NCBI GenBank assembly: GCA_947305255.1
Contig: CAMZDE010000001.1
Location: 1-64,000 of the forward strand
Source: an uncultured Alphaproteobacteria bacterium
GTDB taxonomy: Bacteria > Pseudomonadota > Alphaproteobacteria > Rs-D84
DNA length: 64,000 nt
Direction: 5' to 3'
Within the stretch, counting starts at the first letter, position 1; each line of letters begins with the position of its first letter. The notes under the pieces were generated by a model, which saw only the letters and a program-made list of their open reading frames with translations, searched no databases and had not been told where the DNA came from. The position numbers and the translations under genes are program-made. Shown one piece after another: positions 17,847 through 26,109 of this stretch.

Positions 17847-18368
17847 TTATTTACCAAAATAGAACCACGCGGTCCCTTGAACACAGGATGCATCCGCGGC
17901 GACACCGTGCCACGCCTCTAATGCCAACAATTTGCAATCTTCTTCGTCCAGATTCGCCAATCCCACCCTGAAATAAACAGATGTGCCATCATTTTGCACC
18001 CCGAAATATTCATACCAACTGGCATTATGTGTTGCATCGGATTGCGTAATAACGTAATATGTATCTTCACCCATAGGTGTCACACCATTTGTTTTCAACA
18101 AAGCCTTTGCCATATTATGACCACCTTTGCCACGACCTATTTCGTTTGCCCCCGGCAAAGTAGTAAATTTGCTGCCTTCGGCGGTCAAAGTACGCACAGA
18201 TTGAGCCAACGTATTCATTTCATCCATTGCACGACGGCGTTTTTGTGATGACATACCACTTTGAATCAAAACGAACGCGCCCGCGGTCAACAAGCCCGCA
18301 ACAGCCAACACGCCGACCATTTCAATCATCGAACGGCCCGCTTCTACTTTTTTATTACAACGTTTCAT
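17847..18368 (-). CDS. Type IVb prepilin-like protein 5
   Basis: A 173-residue PilS-like prepilin with leader EAG, RSMIEMVGVLAVAGLLTAGAF and Glu +5. It contains TPMGEDTYYVI and the Cys pair EEDCKLLAL and DASCVQG, and ends in WFYFGK. It is most like prepilin 6 in the region after the helix (SSQKRRRA, NTLAQSVR). Confidence 0.82.
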   Translation of the reverse strand: MKRCNKKVEAGRSMIEMVGVLAVAGLLTAGAFVLIQSGMSSQKRRRAMDEMNTLAQSVRTLTAEGSKFTTLPGANEIGRGKGGHNMAKALLKTNGVTPMGEDTYYVITQSDATHNASWYEYFGVQNDGTSVYFRVGLANLDEEDCKLLALEAWHGVAADASCVQGTAWFYFGK

Positions 18369-18387
18369 TCTTATACCTCTTGTTTAA

Positions 18388-18861
18388 TTATTTTCCAAAA
18401 TACACGGATAAATTTCCACCGTCACATGATGTATCTTGGGCATCGGCCCACGTCTGAACCGACAACAAATAGCAATCTTCAGATTCCAGATTAATCATAC
18501 CAATTCTGAATCTATCTAAGGTGTCACCTTGGGTAACCACGTAATACGTATTATCACCAAAAGGTGTTGTTCCATTCGTTTTCAATAACGCTCGGGCTAA
18601 TTTAGGCCCCTGCCCATTTGTAGCTATCGCACTAAGCGACGGCAAATTACCAAAATTTTCAGCCTCTGCAGTCAACATACGAACAGATTGAGCCAGTGTA
18701 TTAATTTCATCAGTGGCGCGACGACGTTTTTGCGATGACATTCCGCTTCGAATTAAAACGAACGCCCCCGCAGTCAACAATCCAGTAATTGCCAACACGC
18801 CGACCATCTCTATCATTGAACGTCCTGATTGACTATTTGAATATCCTTTTTTCCATAACAT
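18388..18861 (-). CDS. Type IVb prepilin-like protein 6
   Basis: A 157-residue PilS-like prepilin with leader QSG, RSMIEMVGVLAITGLLTAGAF and Glu +5. It contains TPFGDNTYYVV and the Cys pair ESEDCYLLS and DTSCDGG, and ends in SVYFGK. AGGTAAAAA precedes the ATG. Confidence 0.82.
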   Translation of the reverse strand: MLWKKGYSNSQSGRSMIEMVGVLAITGLLTAGAFVLIRSGMSSQKRRRATDEINTLAQSVRMLTAEAENFGNLPSLSAIATNGQGPKLARALLKTNGTTPFGDNTYYVVTQGDTLDRFRIGMINLESEDCYLLSVQTWADAQDTSCDGGNLSVYFGK

Positions 18862-18885
18862 TTTTTACCTTTTCTATCCTTTATT

Positions 18886-19335
18886 TTACATACCAAATCT
18901 CAAATATACCGCCCCATCACTATTACATGACGCACCCCATACTTCAGGCCATGTCTGGGTCGCCAAAACCATGCAATCATCGTCATCTAAACCGCGAATA
19001 AACAATTCGAAATAATCCTTTTCACCAACGCCCTTGATACTATATTTCGTATCCGGCCCAAAAGGTGTTGTCGTATTCAAATATAGTCCATCTATCAACT
19101 TTGTTCCTTCGGCTTCATCAGTTGGCAAATCTGCAAATCCATCAGGATATAAACCACGAATATTTTCAACAATCGCCATAACTTCATCAAACGTGCGCGC
19201 ACGTTTTTGGGATGTTGCGCCACTACGCACCAAGACCATGGCCCCCGCAGTAATCAAACTCATTACCGCCAACACGCCGATAATTTCGACCATTGAACGT
19301 CCTGAATCCTCATATTTATATTGTTTGTTTGACAT
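18886..19335 (-). CDS. Type IVb prepilin-like protein 7
   Basis: A PilS-like prepilin of about 149 residues with leader DSG, RSMVEIIGVLAVMSLITAGAM and Glu +5. It has TTPFGPDTKYSI and a Cys pair (DDDCMVLAT, GASCNSD), and ends in VYLRFGM. The ATG at 19335 is preferred to a TTG seven codons upstream. Confidence 0.8.
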   Translation of the reverse strand: MSNKQYKYEDSGRSMVEIIGVLAVMSLITAGAMVLVRSGATSQKRARTFDEVMAIVENIRGLYPDGFADLPTDEAEGTKLIDGLYLNTTTPFGPDTKYSIKGVGEKDYFELFIRGLDDDDCMVLATQTWPEVWGASCNSDGAVYLRFGM

Positions 19336-19364
19336 TATTTTTCTCTTACCTTTCAATATTTTTC

Positions 19365-19823
19365 TTATTTGGTATATGCAACGTTCACAAAACCAGTACC
19401 ATTACAATTATATTTTACAGAATTTTTAACCGCCCCAGGCCAAGATTTTTTGGCCAACACGATACAATCACGATCTGGCACATGAGTAATACTGACACGG
19501 AAAGTCTGAAAACTTTCATCTGTTTTGTCCACGGTCACCGCATATTTAGACCCTGAATACGGCCCATTATCATCAATTGCCATTGCCGCCAACACATCGT
19601 CACCACTGGTCCAATCTTTCAAATTATCGTAATCTGCGAATAATGTACGAACACCCGTTACTATCTTAGAAAAATCGTCCATAACAGTATTGCGCCGTTG
19701 GGTTGCCATCGCACTACGTATCATAACAAACGCACCCGCAGACATTATCGTCATTATCGCCAATACGCCGATGATTTCCAACATTGACCGACCAGACTCT
19801 GCCTTTCTTGTGATTTTATACAT
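19365..19823 (-). CDS. Type IVb prepilin-like protein 8 (first of the operon)
   Basis: A 152-residue PilS-like prepilin with leader ESG, RSMLEIIGVLAIMTIMSAGAF and Glu +5. A Cys pair lies in DRDCIVLAK and VKYNCNGTG, and the protein ends in NVAYTK. It is transcribed first from the promoter at 19855-19865 and is followed by copies 7 to 2 at gaps of 19-41 bp. The ATG at 19823 is preferred to the TTG one codon earlier. Confidence 0.8.
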   Translation of the reverse strand: MYKITRKAESGRSMLEIIGVLAIMTIMSAGAFVMIRSAMATQRRNTVMDDFSKIVTGVRTLFADYDNLKDWTSGDDVLAAMAIDDNGPYSGSKYAVTVDKTDESFQTFRVSITHVPDRDCIVLAKKSWPGAVKNSVKYNCNGTGFVNVAYTK

Positions 19824-19854
19824 CAATGCAACCCTCTTGATTTTTATGAATTAT

Positions 19855-19865
19855 ATTTTATCATA
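19855..19865 (-). promoter_or_regulatory. Extended -10 promoter of the prepilin operon
   Basis: On the minus strand TATGATAAAAT stands 32 bp before the first prepilin ATG. It is also within 17 bp of the uvrC start on the other strand, so the two divergent transcription units share this short region. Confidence 0.55.
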
Positions 19866-19871
19866 AAATTC

Positions 19872-21299
19872 ATGACTATTCAATTCAAAGATTTAATAAA
19901 AAACGCCCCGTTATCACCCGGAATTTACAAGATGTATGACAATTCGGGTAATCTGTTATATGTCGGCAAAGCAAAAAATTTATCGAATCGTTTGAATCAA
20001 TACGTTGATATTTCAAGACTGGAAAACCATAAACAGGTCATGCGCTCGTTGGTTAAGCGTGTTGAATGGGAAATTACTCAAAACGAATCAGATGCGCTGA
20101 TATTAGAACAAAAACTTATCAAAACATTAAAGCCGAAATACAATATCATGCTGACCGACGGAAAAATGTATCCAATGTTGGCATTGACACGACATGAATT
20201 TCCACGGCTATTAAAATTTCGCGGTAAAATAACCCAACGAACAGATGTATATGGCCCATACCCGTCGGTTCATGCATTAAACGACACAATCAAAACCATA
20301 CAACGCGTATGCCAATTACGCACATGCAATGATACATTTATGCGCAACAGAACACGTCCATGTTTGCTTTATCAAATTGGCCGATGCAGCGCACCATGTT
20401 GTATTCCACAAACAAATTACGATAAAAACGTTCAATTGGCACGTCGTATTTTAACAGGGGATAGCGAACCTATTATCTCTGACCTGACAAAAAAAATGAA
20501 AGATTTTGCCGAAAACCAAGACTATGAAAATGCGGCAATTATGCGTGATAAAATTACGGCATTAACAAATACAACAAATCGCGGTATACGCCAGAAATCA
20601 ACGTATAACCAAAATTTTGATTGGGATAAACGTGTATCAGAATTGGAAAATTGGTTGGGCATAAAAATAAACTGTGCGGGGGTTTTTGATAACTCTCACC
20701 TGTTTGGTAAAAACCCAGTCGGCGCAATGATAGCATTTGGCCACGACGGTTTTATAAAATCATCATATCGACATTTCAAATTACGTGACATGCGACGTGC
20801 CGGCAACGATATCGCGATGATGGAAGAATTTGTTCAACGTGCCATAGACGATAATCCAAATCTCGATTTAATTATCGTTGACGGGGGGCCTGCCCAATGG
20901 AATATCGCGCAAAAAGTTGCAAACGGAAAAATCCCTGTATTGGGCGTTACCAAAGGTGTTGTCAGAAATGGTGACGAACATTTTATTATGTTGGACGGTT
21001 CTGTGAATACATCTCTTGCCAAAGACAGTCCATTGTTTTTATTACTGCGTGCTGTCCGTGACGAAGCGCACCGTTTCGTGATTACATATCACCGCACAGT
21101 TCGCGCAAAACAATTGACCGCCAGCTGTATTGATGAAATCGAAGGCATCGGTCCAATTCGTAAAAAACAACTATTGCAACATTATGGTTCGATTCGTGCA
21201 ATCATGGACGCAGATTTAAAATCTTTGTTGCACGTCCCAGGCCTTGGAAAATCCGCTGCGGAAAAAATATATGCATATTTTCATTCCGAAGTGTTATAA
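19872..21299 (+). CDS. uvrC: Excinuclease ABC subunit C, internally shortened
   Basis: UvrC makes both incisions in nucleotide excision repair. The GIY-YIG domain (GIYKMYD, LLYVGKA, residues 17-34), the Cys cluster region (about 152-177), the UVR segment (about 202-237), the RNase-H-like domain (D273 in FDNSH, D337 in VDGGP, H400 in DEAHRF) and the C-terminal HhH motifs (420-470) are present. At 475 residues it is about 120-130 shorter than usual. Only about 36 residues separate UVR from the first catalytic Asp, where E. coli has about 160. No frameshift is seen and the reading frame is clean. No Shine-Dalgarno is evident. Confidence 0.93.
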   Translation: MTIQFKDLIKNAPLSPGIYKMYDNSGNLLYVGKAKNLSNRLNQYVDISRLENHKQVMRSLVKRVEWEITQNESDALILEQKLIKTLKPKYNIMLTDGKMYPMLALTRHEFPRLLKFRGKITQRTDVYGPYPSVHALNDTIKTIQRVCQLRTCNDTFMRNRTRPCLLYQIGRCSAPCCIPQTNYDKNVQLARRILTGDSEPIISDLTKKMKDFAENQDYENAAIMRDKITALTNTTNRGIRQKSTYNQNFDWDKRVSELENWLGIKINCAGVFDNSHLFGKNPVGAMIAFGHDGFIKSSYRHFKLRDMRRAGNDIAMMEEFVQRAIDDNPNLDLIIVDGGPAQWNIAQKVANGKIPVLGVTKGVVRNGDEHFIMLDGSVNTSLAKDSPLFLLLRAVRDEAHRFVITYHRTVRAKQLTASCIDEIEGIGPIRKKQLLQHYGSIRAIMDADLKSLLHVPGLGKSAAEKIYAYFHSEVL

Positions 21300-21333
21300 T
21301 AAATAAAATCAAACAACAAAGGAGAAAACATCT

Positions 21334-21933
21334 ATGAAAAAATTTGTGAACTTTTTATCTGCGTTTCGTATTGCAGCCGCCTTTGCAATAATACCGACAA
21401 TCATGTTCGGATTGTATTGGCCAACATTTATTATATATGCATTGGGCGCAATATCCGATTGGTTCGACGGATTTTTGGCGCGCAAATATAATTGCTGTTC
21501 TAAATTAGGCGGCGTGATGGATCATATCGGTGATAAATTGTTGGTATGCAATTCTTTAATCATGTTAACTATTTTGATGCCAGTCTGGTTCATAGTTATC
21601 CCTGTAATCATTATGATTGCGCGCGAATTGTATATCAGCGGCCTTCGCGAATTCTTGGGCACACAAAAAATTGAAATGCCGGTACCAAAGGCACGTTTTT
21701 CGATGGGAAAAATAAAAACAACAATTCAAATGATTGCGATTGCTGCGTTTTTCTTGCTGATGTCTGTCGGTTCTTCCGTCACCCCTAACACAACCAGCAG
21801 CATCGTATTTTATATGATTTATACATTACCACAAATTGGTATATTTTGTTTGTGGTTTGCATTGGTGGCATCTATTTGGAGTGCGACACAATACACAATT
21901 ACATTTGCACAAAAATTAAAGAAAATAAAATAA
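21334..21933 (+). CDS. pgsA: CDP-diacylglycerol-glycerol-3-phosphate 3-phosphatidyltransferase
   Basis: PgsA commits CDP-diacylglycerol to phosphatidylglycerol. The CDP-alcohol phosphatidyltransferase motif D-x2-DG-x2-AR-x8-G-x3-D-x3-D is complete between about residues 42 and 64 (SDWFDGFLARKY, GGVMDHIGDK). Several hydrophobic helices are present and the length (199 aa) is normal. AAAGGAG precedes the ATG. The gene probably follows uvrC in one transcript (34 bp gap) and ends at a bidirectional terminator. Confidence 0.92.
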   Translation: MKKFVNFLSAFRIAAAFAIIPTIMFGLYWPTFIIYALGAISDWFDGFLARKYNCCSKLGGVMDHIGDKLLVCNSLIMLTILMPVWFIVIPVIIMIARELYISGLREFLGTQKIEMPVPKARFSMGKIKTTIQMIAIAAFFLLMSVGSSVTPNTTSSIVFYMIYTLPQIGIFCLWFALVASIWSATQYTITFAQKLKKIK

Positions 21934-21960
21934 GTCATCAACATAAAAAACACAAAAAGA

Positions 21961-21985
21961 AAAAACCGCCTATACGGCGGTTTTT
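21961..21985. terminator. Bidirectional terminator between pgsA and parE
   Basis: AAAAACCGCC and GGCGGTTTTT form a perfect 10-bp stem around TATAC between two convergent genes. Confidence 0.88.
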
Positions 21986-22005
21986 CTTGGATTACTAAAA
22001 ATTTA

Positions 22006-23970
22006 TTACACAAATAAATCCTTAACAAATTGTGCGTGTTCTGTGATAAATTTAAATCTGAACTCTGGTTTTTTACCCATCAAATCATTTACCAAAGTTT
22101 TTGTTTTTTCGGTATCTTCGACACCTTCTTCGGTTTTAGGTGGTAAATCAACGCGAATTAATCGACGTGTTTTCGCAGACATAGTTGTTTCTTTCAATTG
22201 GTTCGGCATCATTTCACCCAAACCTTTGAATCGTGATATTTCAACTTTTCTGTTTTTGTATTTATTCGCCTTTAATTCTTCTAATTCCTCATCAGTATCT
22301 ACATAAATCGATTCGGTTCCACACGTCAATTTATAAAGTGGCGGACAAGACAAATACAAATGTCCCCCATAAATCAATTGTGGCATATATTGATAGAAAA
22401 ACGCCATCAACAGCGACGCAATATGGCTGCCGTCAACGTCAGCATCGGTCATGATAATAATTTTTTCATAGCGCAATTTTGCATCGTCCCAATCTTTCGC
22501 AGTTCCTGCACCGATAATATCAATCAAATCATTCAATTCACGATTTGCACTGAATTTTTCATCAGAATTAGACAACACATTCAAAACCTTACCGCGCAAC
22601 GGCATAATCGCTTGGGTTGCCCTATCCCGTGCCTGCTTTGCTGTTCCACCTGCAGATTCACCCTCAACAATAAACAATTCAGTTCCTTCGACACCGTGTT
22701 TTGAACAATCGGCTAATTTCGCAGGCATACGAATCCGCTTAGTCGGGGTTTTGCGCGCAACATCTTTGACTTGCTTTGTTTTAATACGCGCATTTGCCAA
22801 ATTTATCACAAATTCCAACAAAGCATTTGCAGTTTTCGGATCCGATGCCAAAAACATTTCCCATGGATCTTTGACTGCATTTTCTGTGTATCGCGCAATT
22901 TCAGGATTCGACAATTTTTCTTTGGTTTGACCTAAAAATTGTGGCGTTCTATAAAACACAGAAACAATCGCCGCAACCGAATCAAAAACATCTTCGCCAA
23001 TAATAGACGCCGCCGCTTTGTTATTTATCTTTTCACCGTACGCCTTTAACCCCTTGGTTATTGCAGCCTTAAATCCAGCCTCATGCGTGCCACCATCAAT
23101 CGTCGCAATCGTATTGCAATATGACGCAAAAAATCCATCATCAGACGCCGCCCCATTTTCATCAGTCAACACAGTCAACGCCCATTCCACGCGTCCCATA
23201 TCATCAGGAAAATCAATCGCGCCCGAAAAAATCTTTGGCAGAATACGTGGCTTAGAATCCGTCTTTTCCGCGACAAAATCTGCAACACCGTTCGGATAGT
23301 AAAACACTTTGTCCGCTTCGATATTCATATCTTCGGTCAATAGTGCCGGATTACAATGCCATTCAATCTTTACCCCACGTGACAGAAACGATTTCGCCCG
23401 CGCCATACGATAAATCTTAATCGGCTTAAACACAGCGCTTTCGCCAAAGATTTCATCATCTAATGTAAATCTGATTTTTGTTCCATGCGCCTTGGTCGCC
23501 GCGCCGCGCTCAATAGGACTGGTTGTTTTACCGCGTGAAAAAGTCTGGTGCCATTCGTATCCATCGCGCGAAATAACGACATCCATATTTGACGATAGTG
23601 CATTTACAACCGCACTGCCGACCCCGTGCAAACCACCACTGGTTTTATAAACATTGTTATTAAATTTTCCCCCCGAATGCAGGGTTGTCAAAATAACCTC
23701 TAACGCGGATTTCCCAGGATATTTAGGATGTTCATCAACCGGAATTCCACGTCCGTCATCTGTGATTTCTATGGTTTTTGAATCGATTAAATTTACAACA
23801 ATTTTCTTTGCAAAACCGGCGACCGCTTCGTCAATAGAATTATCCATAATTTCGACCGGCAAATGATGCCATGCCTTTTCATCGGTTCCGCCAATATACA
23901 TCCCCGGACGCAAACGTACGGGTTCTAAGCCTTCCAGAACTTGAATATCAGACGCATCGTATTTATTCAT
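22006..23970 (-). CDS. parE: DNA topoisomerase IV subunit B
   Basis: This is the ATPase subunit of the decatenase. The GHKL ATPase motifs (MDNSIDEA, TDDGRGIP, GGLHGVGSAVVNAL), the TOPRIM motif (VEGESAGG, DADVDGSHI) and the C-terminal MMPNQLKETTM are all visible. Gln-Leu-Lys at this last position (GyrB has QLWETTM) favours ParE over GyrB, as does the length of 654 residues. No parC is in the window. Confidence 0.9.
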   Translation of the reverse strand: MNKYDASDIQVLEGLEPVRLRPGMYIGGTDEKAWHHLPVEIMDNSIDEAVAGFAKKIVVNLIDSKTIEITDDGRGIPVDEHPKYPGKSALEVILTTLHSGGKFNNNVYKTSGGLHGVGSAVVNALSSNMDVVISRDGYEWHQTFSRGKTTSPIERGAATKAHGTKIRFTLDDEIFGESAVFKPIKIYRMARAKSFLSRGVKIEWHCNPALLTEDMNIEADKVFYYPNGVADFVAEKTDSKPRILPKIFSGAIDFPDDMGRVEWALTVLTDENGAASDDGFFASYCNTIATIDGGTHEAGFKAAITKGLKAYGEKINNKAAASIIGEDVFDSVAAIVSVFYRTPQFLGQTKEKLSNPEIARYTENAVKDPWEMFLASDPKTANALLEFVINLANARIKTKQVKDVARKTPTKRIRMPAKLADCSKHGVEGTELFIVEGESAGGTAKQARDRATQAIMPLRGKVLNVLSNSDEKFSANRELNDLIDIIGAGTAKDWDDAKLRYEKIIIMTDADVDGSHIASLLMAFFYQYMPQLIYGGHLYLSCPPLYKLTCGTESIYVDTDEELEELKANKYKNRKVEISRFKGLGEMMPNQLKETTMSAKTRRLIRVDLPPKTEEGVEDTEKTKTLVNDLMGKKPEFRFKFITEHAQFVKDLFV

Positions 23971-24079
23971 ATTTTTCCCATTTTAACAACATATTATTAT
24001 AACATTTTTCCATTTTGTGCAAGGGCAAAATCGCCCCGCCCCACCCAAAACACGGGAAAAATATAAGTATCATGCGCAC

Positions 24080-24109
24080 TTGATTTTTATCCAAATATAA
24101 CTATATACT
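24080..24109 (+). promoter_or_regulatory. Candidate dnaJ promoter
   Basis: TTGATT (24080-24085), an 18-bp spacer and TATACT (24104-24109) precede dnaJ by 29 bp. No CIRCE-type inverted repeat is seen. Confidence 0.45.
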
Positions 24110-24138
24110 TCATAAAGTAAAAAATTGGTGAATAAAAA

Positions 24139-25272
24139 ATGAATAAGAATCCTTATGAAGTCCTTGGGGTCTCGCGCGACGCGTCAGACACCGATATCAA
24201 AAAGGCCTATCATAAATTGGTTATGAAATATCACCCTGATAAAAACCCAGGGGACAAAGCGGCCGAAGAAAAGTTTAAGGAAGTTAACAATGCATTTGAT
24301 ATATTAAAAGACCCGCAAAAACGCGCGGCATATGACCGATTCGGTGACGCGGCATTTGCCGGCGGCAACGGGGCCAGCGCAGGCGGCGGCTTTAACGGCA
24401 ATCCATTTGGCAACGGCGCATTTCATTTCAATATGGGTGGCGGCGACATGGGCGGAATGGAAGATATTTTACGCGAAGCCATGCGTGGTTTTGGATTTGG
24501 TGGCGGGTTTGGCGACGGCGCGCGCGGGAATCAACAACAACGCGGCCGCGATTTATTGGACGAAGTCGTCATCGATTTAAAAGATGCTTTTTTCGGCACA
24601 ACACATACTGTAAAATTCACCAGTGCGGTAAAATGCGAAAAATGTAATGGCAACGGCACGGCCGACGGCAAACCTGCCCCAACATGTAAGACATGCGGTG
24701 GCACAGGATACGTCCACGCACGTCAGGGATTTTTCGCGGTCGAAACACCATGCCCTGATTGTCATGGATTGGGCAAACAGATCGATAAAAAATGCAGTGC
24801 CTGTGACGGCACCGGCACGGTTAATAAACAGCGCACATTGGATGTAAAAATTCCCGCCGGTATTATGGACGGCGCGCGCCTGCGTATGGCCGGCATGGGC
24901 GAAGCGGCCCCGAACGGTGGCCCCGCAGGCGATTTCTATATCGATGTCCATATCCGTCCAAATAAAACATTTGAACGCATCGGTAACGATTTGTTAATGC
25001 GACGCGATATTGATTTTGCAACCCTGACTTTGGGTGGCGAAATAGAAATTGAAACAATCGACGATAAAAAATTGTCAGTAAAAATCCCATCGGGAACTCA
25101 GGTTGGTGAAAAATTGCGTGTCCGCGGACATGGTATGCCAACGGGCCGCGGTGGCTTTGGCGATTTATACATTGAAATCGGAATTGTCATACCCAAAAAA
25201 TTAACCGAAAAACAAAAGAAGGCATTGGCCGAATTCGCCGGCATAAAGAGCGATAAAAAAGGTTGGTTTTAA
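24139..25272 (+). CDS. dnaJ: Chaperone DnaJ
   Basis: DnaJ is the co-chaperone that delivers substrates to DnaK and stimulates its ATPase. The J domain with YHPDKNPGD, the Gly/Phe-rich linker (about 75-130), four CxxCxGxG zinc repeats (CEKCNGNG, CKTCGGTG, CPDCHGLG, CSACDGTG) and the C-terminal substrate domain are in order. The length (377 aa) is normal. No dnaK or grpE is adjacent. The stop codon lies inside the loop of the terminator hairpin. Confidence 0.96.
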   Translation: MNKNPYEVLGVSRDASDTDIKKAYHKLVMKYHPDKNPGDKAAEEKFKEVNNAFDILKDPQKRAAYDRFGDAAFAGGNGASAGGGFNGNPFGNGAFHFNMGGGDMGGMEDILREAMRGFGFGGGFGDGARGNQQQRGRDLLDEVVIDLKDAFFGTTHTVKFTSAVKCEKCNGNGTADGKPAPTCKTCGGTGYVHARQGFFAVETPCPDCHGLGKQIDKKCSACDGTGTVNKQRTLDVKIPAGIMDGARLRMAGMGEAAPNGGPAGDFYIDVHIRPNKTFERIGNDLLMRRDIDFATLTLGGEIEIETIDDKKLSVKIPSGTQVGEKLRVRGHGMPTGRGGFGDLYIEIGIVIPKKLTEKQKKALAEFAGIKSDKKGWF

Positions 25273-25287
25273 CACCAACCTTTTTTT
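25255..25287 (+). terminator. dnaJ terminator overlapping the stop codon
   Basis: GGTTGGT pairs with ACCAACC and is flanked by A6 and T7. The dnaJ TAA at 25270-25272 is in the loop. It may also terminate the convergent gene ending at 25303. Confidence 0.85.
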
Positions 25288-25302
25288 AATCCGAATACAA
25301 TA

Positions 25303-25821
25303 TTAAAAACCATTCGTCAAAGAGACACTGGTTATATCATCACTGTCCCAAGTTGTATAAACAGCAACCTGTTGCGCAGCGATATAATCTTTCACAGCTT
25401 TTACAGCCCCACTCAACCCATCTCCCGCAACAAGAAACCGCGAAAGAAGATTAGTCTGCAAATTATCGTTTAAAAATACTTCTCTGACTATATCGTCACC
25501 TGCCACTGACCCAAGTGCCATATTTTCCATTGCTCTACCTGTTTCGTCATTAATAATCTTTCCCTGTTTATCACTGTCCAATTTATTCACCGCCGCAATT
25601 GCGTCATTGTATGCACCCTTGACATACGCAGTGGTGGCGATATGCGTTTCGTCGGCCGCCGTTGGTGTGATTGTCACATATGGTGCCGGTGCAGTTGCAA
25701 CAACCGCCGTTCCATTTGCCGGCACCGCGGACGGCCCGACCGGCGTCACAGGGTCTGCATTTGCAGCAAACGTCGACGACGCAATCATTGTTAATGTTAA
25801 TAATAGCTGTTTCGTTGTCAT
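25303..25821 (-). CDS. Exported ATTAYVKGAYN-family protein, copy 1
   Basis: A 172-residue exported protein of unknown function with a signal peptide (MTTKQLLLTLTMIASSTFAANA). A Pro/Ala/Thr-rich segment is followed by the block HIATTAYVKGAYNDAIAAVNK, then a variable middle and a C-terminal VAVYTTWDSDD. Paralogues with the same block and ending are at 30659-31150 and 60311-60844. The IATTAYVK string resembles a motif common in phage tail-fibre proteins, so a surface fibre or adhesin role is possible (inference). The ATG at 25821 has AAGGAG upstream. A structured leader RNA precedes it. Confidence 0.75.
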   Translation of the reverse strand: MTTKQLLLTLTMIASSTFAANADPVTPVGPSAVPANGTAVVATAPAPYVTITPTAADETHIATTAYVKGAYNDAIAAVNKLDSDKQGKIINDETGRAMENMALGSVAGDDIVREVFLNDNLQTNLLSRFLVAGDGLSGAVKAVKDYIAAQQVAVYTTWDSDDITSVSLTNGF

Positions 25822-25840
25822 TGTTTCTCTCCTTTTGTTC

Positions 25841-26040
25841 GTTTTAACAACAAACAACCACCCGATTAAATGGGTGGTTGGAGGTTCAAGACAATTGTAG
25901 TTTAAATTGTGCCGTTTATTTTACCATATGGTATTATTCACGGGCCCTCCAACCATAAATTAAGGTTGGAGTTTTTACGTCTCTCCTGACGAACTTACAT
26001 CGGGCCTTGATACCCCATCGGAAAAACCCTTTCCGACGTA
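25841..26040 (-). promoter_or_regulatory. Structured 5' leader RNA (putative attenuator or riboswitch), copy 1
   Basis: The minus-strand transcript from the promoter at 26044-26052 runs through a conserved folded leader into gene copy 1. Helices read from the 5' end are TCGGAA/TTCCGA (26031-26036 with 26018-26023), CGTC/GACG, CTCCAACC/GGTTGGAG (25964-25971 with 25946-25953), CCGT/ACGG around a TACCATATGGTA palindrome, ACAATT/AATTGT, and the terminator CAACCACCC/GGGTGGTTG (25855-25880) followed by a U-rich tail. GGTTGGAGG (25946-25954) can instead pair with CCTCCAACC (25876-25884), which would disrupt the terminator. Confidence 0.75.
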
Positions 26041-26043
26041 AAT

Positions 26044-26074
26044 ATTTTATCATTTTTCAAAAACTAAAACAAGG
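26044..26074 (-). promoter_or_regulatory. Promoter of leader copy 1
   Basis: On the minus strand TTGTTT, a 17-bp spacer and TAAAAT (26044-26049) with a TG extension form the promoter. The same arrangement with nearly the same spacer sequence is found at leader copy 2. Confidence 0.65.
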
Positions 26075-26085
26075 ACAAAAAAAGT

Positions 26086-26103
26086 ACCGCCCAAACGGGC
26101 GGT
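26086..26103 (-). terminator. dnaA terminator
   Basis: ACCGCCC pairs with GGGCGGT 7 bp after the dnaA stop. On the minus strand a T7 tract follows. The promoter of leader copy 1 begins directly after it. Confidence 0.8.
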
Positions 26104-26109
26104 TATGTT

